DNA of 5,364 nt from an uncultured Collinsella sp. (lineage in GTDB: Bacteria; Actinomycetota; Coriobacteriia; Coriobacteriales; Coriobacteriaceae). Of the stretch, positions 1 to 3,991 are shown piece after piece. Both the position numbers and the translations under genes were made by a program. The notes under the pieces are model-generated. The model was given only the letters and a program-made list of their open reading frames with translations. It had not been told where the DNA came from and searched no databases. Position 1 is the stretch's first letter. Each line of letters begins with the position of its first letter. The stretch covers positions 1 through 5,364 of the forward strand of contig CAUBWQ010000087.1 of NCBI GenBank assembly GCA_958439775.1, written 5' to 3'.

Positions 1-92
1 TTTTGCAATATCGCGAGCACATGGCTTTTGCGCAAGAGCTCTACCTGCGGTTTTAGTTTTCGTTATGCGGGTTGTGCTTGGCTATTGCAAAA
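1..92. repeat. Imperfect inverted repeat in intergenic DNA
   Basis: The first ten bases, TTTTGCAATA (1-10), recur as a perfect reverse complement at 83-92 (TATTGCAAAA). Further in, AGCACA (16-21) matches TGTGCT (73-78), so each arm is about 20 bases and the arms enclose about 50 bases. The right arm continues as an A run to 94, so the left arm probably extends beyond the window edge. The element lies downstream of the minus-strand methyltransferase genes. It could be a small non-autonomous mobile element, a dispersed intergenic repeat or a long stem-loop. No transposase and no target duplication are visible. Confidence 0.5.
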
Positions 93-173
93 AAGTCTAC
101 TCACTTAGGTTTGAGGGTCGTTCGCTGACGCCTATTTTCACTTGTTTGCCGACGCCGCGACCATCAGAAGCCC
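1..173. other. Non-coding stretch at the left edge
   Basis: Apart from the inverted repeat at 1-92, I find no convincing gene here. Plus frame 1 is open from the window edge to a TAG at 106-108 (35 codons), but it shows no recognisable motif and its end is made of the repeat arm. I see no strong hairpin-plus-T-tract terminator for the minus-strand gene that stops at 174. A weak pairing GGTCG (116-120) with CGACC (158-162) lacks a T tract. Confidence 0.5.
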
Positions 174-1013
174 CTAGGACTCCTGCGGCAGGCGCTTCTT
201 GCCTTTGCGGGCGCGGTTTCTAAAGTTCTCGACGGCCTCTTCCATGCCCAGAGGTACATAGGTGAGCGCATCGAGGTTTTCGGGCAGGTAGCAGGCAAGG
301 CTTTGCTCCTGCGCGCGGCCCGCCGCGAGCTGTTCATCGCTGGGCTGCGCTCCAGGTGTGGCGCGAATGCCATAGACGGCGGCACCCATCTCGCGCGTGC
401 GGCGCTCGTACTCGGTCTCGGGATGCTCGGGATGGTCGCGGCGTACGTCGTCACTTACCCAAAGCGTGTCGTAGCCGGCCGCGGCAAACTGTCCCAGGGC
501 GTAATCGCGCAATGGTTTGCTGTCGGTGCGCAGCGTGACGGTGGCGTTGGCTGCAAAGAGCGGGCGGTAGAGCATCAAATGGTCGACATGGACGAGTCGT
601 TTTTTGGCGTACTTGGCCTTGGGCTGCGGCGTGGGAAAGTTGATGGTGATGGCATCGAGCTCGCCTGCGGCAAATAGCTGTGGCAGCGATGCGGCGCCTC
701 GGGGCAGGACGAGTGCGTTGGATAGCTCCTGCTCGCAGATTTTCTGCGCGGCATAGGCAATGCAGATGGGCTCCTGGTCCATGCCGATAAAGAGGGTGTT
801 TGGCTCGTGGCCCGCGCGCTCTACAAGGTACGTTCCCTTGCCACAGCCAAGATCCAGGTGAAGGTGTTCGAAGGGCTTGCTGCCAGCTGGCGCACAAGCC
901 TCGCGCCAATCTCCGGCATAAGCCTCGGGGTTCGTCTCGATCGCATCGGCGTAGCGCTCCAGGCGCTCCTCGAGCACAAAGTTCTTAGGCGTGCGAACGT
1001 GGACGGCTCCCAT
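174..1013 (-). CDS. trmB: TrmB-like tRNA (guanine-N7)-methyltransferase, divergent
   Basis: The protein has 279 residues and a Rossmann-type SAM-binding fold. Motif I is LDLGCGKG (residues 53-60), and FIGMD (75-79) carries the acidic residue expected to bind SAM ribose. NFPTPQPKAKYAKKRL (125-140) aligns with the TrmB signature NFPDPWPKKRHxKRRL. RTDS (162-165) and TEYERR (200-205) match the family's late TD and T-x-Y/F-E-x-R motifs. Known TrmB enzymes methylate G46 of the tRNA variable loop in the cytoplasm. Oddities are Thr for the conserved Asp and Gln for Trp in the signature, and a C-terminal tail after about residue 215 that ends in basic residues. It is also longer than E. coli TrmB (about 240 residues). 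The ATG is supported by AAGGAG (plus 1018-1023) four bases upstream. It is transcribed in the same direction as the other methyltransferase, 117 bases behind it. Membership of the TrmB family is fairly secure; m7G46 activity is less so. Confidence 0.82.
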   Translation of the reverse strand: MGAVHVRTPKNFVLEERLERYADAIETNPEAYAGDWREACAPAGSKPFEHLHLDLGCGKGTYLVERAGHEPNTLFIGMDQEPICIAYAAQKICEQELSNALVLPRGAASLPQLFAAGELDAITINFPTPQPKAKYAKKRLVHVDHLMLYRPLFAANATVTLRTDSKPLRDYALGQFAAAGYDTLWVSDDVRRDHPEHPETEYERRTREMGAAVYGIRATPGAQPSDEQLAAGRAQEQSLACYLPENLDALTYVPLGMEEAVENFRNRARKGKKRLPQES

Positions 1014-1031
1014 GAGGCTCCTTGGTCATAA

Positions 1032-1044
1032 ATGCGAAACGCAT
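1032..1044. repeat. Small perfect hairpin upstream of the TrmB-like gene
   Basis: ATGCG (1032-1036), AAA, CGCAT (1040-1044) form a perfect 5-bp inverted repeat. It sits 8 bases before the Shine-Dalgarno of the TrmB-like gene on the minus strand. It could be a leader hairpin or chance. Confidence 0.3.
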
Positions 1045-1071
1045 GGCCGCGCGTTCCGTCAATGGGTTGAA

Positions 1072-1093
1072 AAGGGCGGGCATAGATTGCCCG
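1072..1093 (-). terminator. Weak candidate terminator between the two methyltransferase genes
   Basis: Read on the minus strand, CGGGC (plus 1089-1093), a 7-base loop and GCCCG (plus 1077-1081) form a 5-bp GC stem followed by CCC and a short T run (TTTT, plus 1070-1073). It lies 38-60 bases past the stop of the upstream methyltransferase. The stem and T run are short, so termination would be partial at best and read-through into the TrmB-like gene is plausible. Confidence 0.3.
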
Positions 1094-1130
1094 AAAGATG
1101 TGGTGCGGCTCGGCGGCGAGTCGCCGATAC

Positions 1131-2003
1131 CTACAGGCGCTTGAGAATCACATAGCGGTTGAGCTCGCCGCTGCGACCGTCGGCATGGAAACGCTCAAGC
1201 TCGCGCACGGGGACCTCGCCACTCTTGTAGAACGTACGGACGCCGCGCACCAGGTCGGTGATCTGCTGATCGTCAAAGTGATGACAATAGCGGTAGGCGT
1301 GGCGGTCGTTTTGCCAGCCGATGAGGTGGTCGCCGGCTTCAAACTGCGCGGAATCGTAACCCTCAAACGGCGGGGTGAGCTCGGCGCGGGCTTCGGCGCG
1401 AACGGCCTTGCGCGCCATGCGTTCGTCGTTCATAAATTCCCAAAAGCTGATGGCGATGATGCCACCTGGGCGCGTCTGACGCACCAGGGCGTCGAGCACG
1501 CGTACGCGGTACTCGCACGACGGCACATGGTGCATAAAGCCAAAGCAGACCGAGATGTCGGCGAGCGGGGCGTCGAAAAGCACGTCGGGCGTCTCGGCGG
1601 GGTTGAGCTTCATAAGGGCGTCGAGCACGTCGAGTTCCTGGAAGTGCAGGTTGGGAATGCGCAGCGCGTGGCCATGTGCATCGATGGCCAGGTCTTGGCA
1701 CGAGTCGACACCATAGAACTCAAACGGGCAGCTGGCATCTGCCGAGGGGTTTGCGCCATCGACGCCCTTGGCGGCAAGTGCGCCGCCGGCGGCAAAGTTC
1801 TCGAATCGCATATTGCCACAGGCAAGATCGAAGACGCGGACGGGATGCTCGATCGTGGCGACGTCGAGCTGTTCGAGCGCGATATCCATGGTGCGTACCC
1901 AGCCGGGCCACGGGGCCTGGCGCGTATCGGAAAAGGAAGCGGAGTGCTCGCGATAGAACGTGTTGTTGAGCTGGATGAGCGATGAGGCGAAATCGCGGTT
2001 CAC
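1131..2003 (-). CDS. Class I SAM methyltransferase, Trm9/ALKBH8-like
   Basis: The protein has 290 residues. FSDTRQAPWPGW (24-35) closely resembles the F-S-x-T-R-x-x-P-W-P entry motif of yeast Trm9 and human ALKBH8. The SAM motif I follows (VFDLACGN, 57-64), with an acidic residue in FYGVD (96-100). FGFMHHV (154-160) lies where Trm9 has a V-H-H. RPGGIIAISFWE (178-189) is the post-motif strand. GDHLIGW (224-230) then YRYCHHF (237-243) resembles the late V-P-W and Y-R-Y-Y-H-L/F elements of Trm9. Known Trm9/ALKBH8 methylate cm5U34 of tRNA to mcm5U in eukaryotes and need the partner Trm112, which is not in this window. The start is GTG at 2001-2003, chosen because GGAGGG lies 11 bases upstream and the reading starts well before the conserved motif. 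A methyltransferase is secure; the substrate is inferred from remembered motifs and from the Elp3-like gene nearby. Confidence 0.85.
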   Translation of the reverse strand: MNRDFASSLIQLNNTFYREHSASFSDTRQAPWPGWVRTMDIALEQLDVATIEHPVRVFDLACGNMRFENFAAGGALAAKGVDGANPSADASCPFEFYGVDSCQDLAIDAHGHALRIPNLHFQELDVLDALMKLNPAETPDVLFDAPLADISVCFGFMHHVPSCEYRVRVLDALVRQTRPGGIIAISFWEFMNDERMARKAVRAEARAELTPPFEGYDSAQFEAGDHLIGWQNDRHAYRYCHHFDDQQITDLVRGVRTFYKSGEVPVRELERFHADGRSGELNRYVILKRL

Positions 2004-2012
2004 GGCGCGGAA

Positions 2013-2020
2013 CTCCCTCC
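2013..2020 (-). promoter_or_regulatory. Shine-Dalgarno site that fixes the GTG start
   Basis: On the minus strand GGAGGGAG (plus 2013-2020) ends nine bases before the GTG at 2003-2001. This strong site supports the GTG over any internal ATG for the Trm9-like gene. Confidence 0.75.
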
Positions 2021-2081
2021 GTTAGCGGTGCGAAATAAACAGTACGACCATACTACCGTTAACGCCGCAACGGGGACAACC

Positions 2082-2124
2082 GAGCTGCGGCTCATTGCTT
2101 TGTTTGGACACATTTCCGCAGCTC
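2082..2124. repeat. Perfect 9-bp inverted repeat at the divergent promoter
   Basis: GAGCTGCGG (2082-2090) is the exact reverse complement of CCGCAGCTC (2116-2124), with 25 bases between. The right arm touches the first base of the minus-strand -10 hexamer and covers the expected transcription start. This position fits an operator with two half-sites better than a leader hairpin, since part of the right arm would not be transcribed. The binding protein is unknown; the adjacent HTH protein is an obvious candidate. Confidence 0.5.
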
Positions 2125-2152
2125 ATATGTGCCCGCAACCGCCAGTTGTCAA
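2124..2152 (-). promoter_or_regulatory. Candidate sigma-70 promoter for the Trm9-like gene
   Basis: On the minus strand a perfect TTGACA -35 (plus 2147-2152) is followed after exactly 17 bases by CATATG (plus 2124-2129) as a weak -10. Transcription would begin near 2117 and give a leader of about 113 bases before the GTG. The weak -10 and the inverted repeat touching it suggest a regulated promoter. Confidence 0.5.
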
Positions 2153-2211
2153 AAATCTCACTAGAATAGGTGGCATGCTTTTGGCGGTGGCGGATAGATT
2201 TTTAACTGTGC

Positions 2212-2221
2212 AAGGCGCCTT
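2212..2221. repeat. 10-bp palindrome upstream of the HTH gene
   Basis: AAGGCGCCTT is a perfect palindrome 50 bases before the start codon of the HTH gene. It could be an autoregulatory operator of that repressor-like protein. A palindrome of this size can also occur by chance in GC-rich DNA. Confidence 0.3.
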
Positions 2222-2271
2222 AAGAACAAAAAACGGTCCGGCGACACGGCTGGCATCACATAGGAGGAACC

Positions 2272-2994
2272 ATGAATGTAGAAACTGCGCAGCGGCTCGC
2301 CGACCTTCGCCGCAGCAAGGGCTTTAGCCAAGAAGGGCTGGCGCGAAAGCTGCGGCTGTCGCGCCAGGCGGTTAGTAAATGGGAGCGTGCGGAGAGCTCG
2401 CCCGATACCGAGAACCTGATCTCGCTCGCCAAGCTCTATGGTGTGAGTCTGGACGAGCTGCTCAATCCGAGCGATGAGATTGAGGACGATATCGAGTTTG
2501 AGAACGAGGACCGCGCTCGTCAGCGCGAGGCCGAGGCGGCAGAGCGCGCCCGCACCCATGAGGCGGCGGCGCGCGCCACCGAGGCGGCAACGCAGGCAAG
2601 TGACGCGGCAGCCAAGGCGGCGCAGGCGGCAAGCTGGAGTGCGCAGGCTGCCAATGCGGCGACGGCTCAGGTGACGGGTACCGGTGCGGCTGGTCCGACT
2701 CCGGTGAAGGGTCCGTTCCAGTCATTCCCGTATTGGGCCGTGTGCTGGCTGCTGTTCTTTTTACTGATGTTCCTGTTTGGTGCCGGCCCCTTTGCTGCGC
2801 TGATCTTCTTCACGATTCCCATCTATCACTGGGTGGCGCGTGCACTCGATGGCGATTGGGCGCGCGGGGATATTCAGGTTGGTCCGGCACCGGTGGCGGT
2901 CAGGGCCCAGGGGAAGGATACTTCTGCGGAACCTGATGCTGACGTGGCTACCGCGGCCACCGCTGAGCCATGTGCCAAAGAAGGTGACGAATGA
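2272..2994 (+). CDS. Membrane-tethered Xre-family HTH regulator
   Basis: The protein has 240 residues. Residues 5-62 form a classic helix-turn-helix of the Xre/Cro type: LADLRRSKGFSQ, then LARKLRLSRQAVSKWERA (23-40) as turn and recognition helix, then PDTENLISLAKLYGVSLDELL. An acidic stretch (68-80) leads into an alanine-rich, probably helical segment (about 86-135), rich in EAA/QAA steps and possibly a coiled coil. Residues 153-188 are strongly hydrophobic and look like two short membrane segments with a Gly-Ala-Gly-Pro turn, followed by a hydrophilic Ala/Asp/Glu tail. The DNA-binding domain would thus be held on the cytoplasmic face of the membrane. AGGAGG (2262-2267) sits four bases before the ATG. 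Its stop overlaps the next gene by 4 bp, so the two are co-translated. The DNA-binding call is secure; the target genes and signal are unknown. Confidence 0.88.
   Translation: MNVETAQRLADLRRSKGFSQEGLARKLRLSRQAVSKWERAESSPDTENLISLAKLYGVSLDELLNPSDEIEDDIEFENEDRARQREAEAAERARTHEAAARATEAATQASDAAAKAAQAASWSAQAANAATAQVTGTGAAGPTPVKGPFQSFPYWAVCWLLFFLLMFLFGAGPFAALIFFTIPIYHWVARALDGDWARGDIQVGPAPVAVRAQGKDTSAEPDADVATAATAEPCAKEGDE
2533..2631 (+). repeat. GAGGCGGC-type low-complexity repeats coding the Ala-rich linker
   Basis: A nine-base unit of the form RAGGCGGCR or CAGGCGGCA occurs at 2533-2541, 2560-2568, 2581-2589, 2614-2622 and 2623-2631, always in the same frame (Glu/Lys/Gln-Ala-Ala). It encodes part of the alanine-rich linker of the HTH protein. 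Linker length could vary between strains by slippage or unequal recombination. Confidence 0.55.
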
Positions 2995-3893
2995 TGAAGC
3001 TTTCGCATGAATCCAAGCTGCGCCTGGGCGTCGGCATCGGAGCGTTTGTACTGATTATCGGGCTTGTTTTTGGCGTTTCGCGGACTTTGATTCATTTTGA
3101 TGGCCCGTGGGATCTCGACGATGTTATACCCGGCTTGTCCGGTATGGACGATGTGGTTGATGACGACGATTTTATGAACGATGGCGGTAACTATTCCGCT
3201 CGGCCTCAGCAGCTTTCGTGTACGACCTTTGATGCCGATGAGTTTCGCTACCTCGATTTCGATATCGATGCGGCTACGGTGGACGTCAAGGTTATTGATG
3301 GTAACAAGGCTCGCGTTATCGAGCGGGGACGCGTTACCAATGGTATGGATGCCTCCAAGGCCGCGACGCAGAACATCGCATCCGTCGAGGACTCGACGCT
3401 CAAGGTTTCCCAGTTTGGAGGTGATGACGGTAAGGCAATCGATCGCTCAGTTACGGTCGAGCTGCCGCGCCGTGTTGCCGAACGTCTGAAGGGAGTCAAC
3501 GCGCACGTGGGCTCGGGTGATCTGCAGATTGCCGGTGTCACCTGTGATGGTTTCGACCTTTTCCTGGGTGCGGGAGATGTAGAGTTTGCGGGCAGCGTGA
3601 CTGATGCACTCAGTGCTGAGGTCGGTTCGGGCGATGTGACGTTCGAGCTCTACCAGGCCCCCGCGAAGTCGATGGACGTGAGTGTGGGCTCGGGCGATGT
3701 GGAGATGATGGTTCCGAACTCGACGGGCTTTAAGGCGAGCCTTACCTTGGGCAGCGGCGACTTCGAGAGCGATTTCCTTCCGCTTGGCTACGACGGCGAG
3801 ACCATTTTGAATCTTGAATTCGATAACGGCGATAAGTCTGCTACGTATCGTTTTGAGGTCGGTTCGGGCGACATGTCATTTGATTCAGAGTGA
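2991..3893 (+). CDS. Membrane-anchored DUF4097-like repeat protein
   Basis: The protein has 300 residues. A short basic start and a hydrophobic segment (about 11-30) look like a signal anchor with the rest outside the cell. A very acidic linker follows (41-64, including DDVVDDDD). From about residue 75 onward the chain is beta-rich, with recurring G-S/A-G-D turns at 174-177, 193-196, 212-215, 233-236, 254-257 and 291-294. This is the pattern of the DUF4097 beta-helix-like family, found in the Gram-positive YvlB/LiaG group linked to envelope stress. The exact activity is unknown. AAGGTG (2981-2986) precedes the ATG, which overlaps the stop of the HTH gene as ATGA; a second ATG at 2994 is equally spaced for the same site. 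The coupling suggests that it works with, or is sensed by, the membrane HTH protein. Confidence 0.8.
   Translation: MMKLSHESKLRLGVGIGAFVLIIGLVFGVSRTLIHFDGPWDLDDVIPGLSGMDDVVDDDDFMNDGGNYSARPQQLSCTTFDADEFRYLDFDIDAATVDVKVIDGNKARVIERGRVTNGMDASKAATQNIASVEDSTLKVSQFGGDDGKAIDRSVTVELPRRVAERLKGVNAHVGSGDLQIAGVTCDGFDLFLGAGDVEFAGSVTDALSAEVGSGDVTFELYQAPAKSMDVSVGSGDVEMMVPNSTGFKASLTLGSGDFESDFLPLGYDGETILNLEFDNGDKSATYRFEVGSGDMSFDSE
3507..3881 (+). repeat. Six G-S/A-G-D protein repeats
   Basis: Within the DUF4097-like protein, hydrophobic-G-S/A-G-D-hydrophobic units begin at residues 173, 192, 211, 232, 253 and 290. Spacings are 19, 19, 21, 21 and then 37 residues, so one turn lacks the motif or is replaced: DNGD at 278-281 lies near the expected place. 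The regular step is consistent with successive rungs of a beta-solenoid. Confidence 0.75.
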
Positions 3894-3918
3894 CGGGCGG
3901 TTATCGAAGACTTATATA
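3890..3918 (+). promoter_or_regulatory. Weak candidate promoter for the Elp3-like gene
   Basis: GTGACG (3890-3895, overlapping the upstream stop codon) and TATATA (3913-3918) are separated by 17 bases, each matching four of six consensus positions. A transcript from here would include the hairpin at 3940-3973 in its leader. No better promoter is visible before the Elp3-like start. Confidence 0.3.
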
Positions 3919-3939
3919 CCATAGCTGCGCTGTTTGATG

Positions 3940-3973
3940 AAGGCGCCGAAGCCGAGATCGGCTCCGGCGCCTT
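3940..3973. terminator. Strong hairpin, probable terminator of the HTH-DUF4097 pair
   Basis: AAGGCGCCG (3940-3948) pairs with CGGCGCCTT (3965-3973). After one A-C mismatch, AGCCG (3950-3954) pairs with CGGCT (3959-3963) around a four-base AGAT loop. The plus strand continues CTTTACCTTTAC-like, a broken T tract, so this is a likely but not textbook terminator. It ends only 18 bases before the Elp3-like ATG. Confidence 0.65.
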
Positions 3974-3985
3974 TACCTTTACAAT

Positions 3986-3991
3986 GGGGAC
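3986..3991 (+). promoter_or_regulatory. Unusually close Shine-Dalgarno-like site
   Basis: GGGGA (3986-3990) lies one base before the ATG at 3992, tighter than usual spacing. No in-frame ATG, GTG or TTG exists between this ATG and the in-frame TGA at 3938-3940, so the ATG is still the best start. Translation may be weak, or may depend on the flanking hairpin. Confidence 0.4.

Larger units (their letters stand above)
2004..2271. other. Divergent intergenic control region
   Basis: This 268-base spacer separates the minus-strand Trm9-like gene from the plus-strand HTH gene. It holds a minus-strand promoter, a 9-bp inverted repeat and a 10-bp palindrome (each listed separately), plus the Shine-Dalgarno sites of both genes. 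No convincing plus-strand promoter stands out: a TAGAAT at 2162-2167 has no properly spaced -35. No small gene is apparent. Confidence 0.6.

Noticed and set aside
1..108. 35-codon open frame entering from the left edge and ending at TAG 106
   Set aside because: It could be the tail of an upstream gene, but its last third is the repeat arm and it shows no motif; an open frame this short carries little weight.
303..677. 124-codon open frame on the plus strand
   Set aside because: It is antisense to the TrmB-like gene and its translation lacks any family pattern.
1117..1129. GC-rich hairpin CGGCGACTCGCCG just past the Trm9-like stop
   Set aside because: The six-base arms leave only one unpaired base and no T run follows on the minus strand, so it does not look like an intrinsic terminator.
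1098..1985. 295-codon open frame on the plus strand
   Set aside because: It is antisense to the Trm9-like methyltransferase, which has clear SAM-binding motifs and a strong ribosome site. The plus frame has no domain signature.
2146..2167. Plus-strand promoter made of TTGTCA and TAGAAT
   Set aside because: The hexamers are only 10 bases apart, too close for a sigma-70 promoter. The same bases instead form the perfect -35 of a minus-strand promoter.
2028..2327. 99-codon open frame on the plus strand across the divergent spacer
   Set aside because: It starts at a GTG without a good ribosome site, runs through promoter and operator-like sequence and into the HTH gene in another frame, and shows no family features.
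2161..2559. 132-codon open frame on the minus strand
   Set aside because: It covers the start of the HTH gene in the opposite direction; the HTH gene has an AGGAGG site and a textbook DNA-binding domain.
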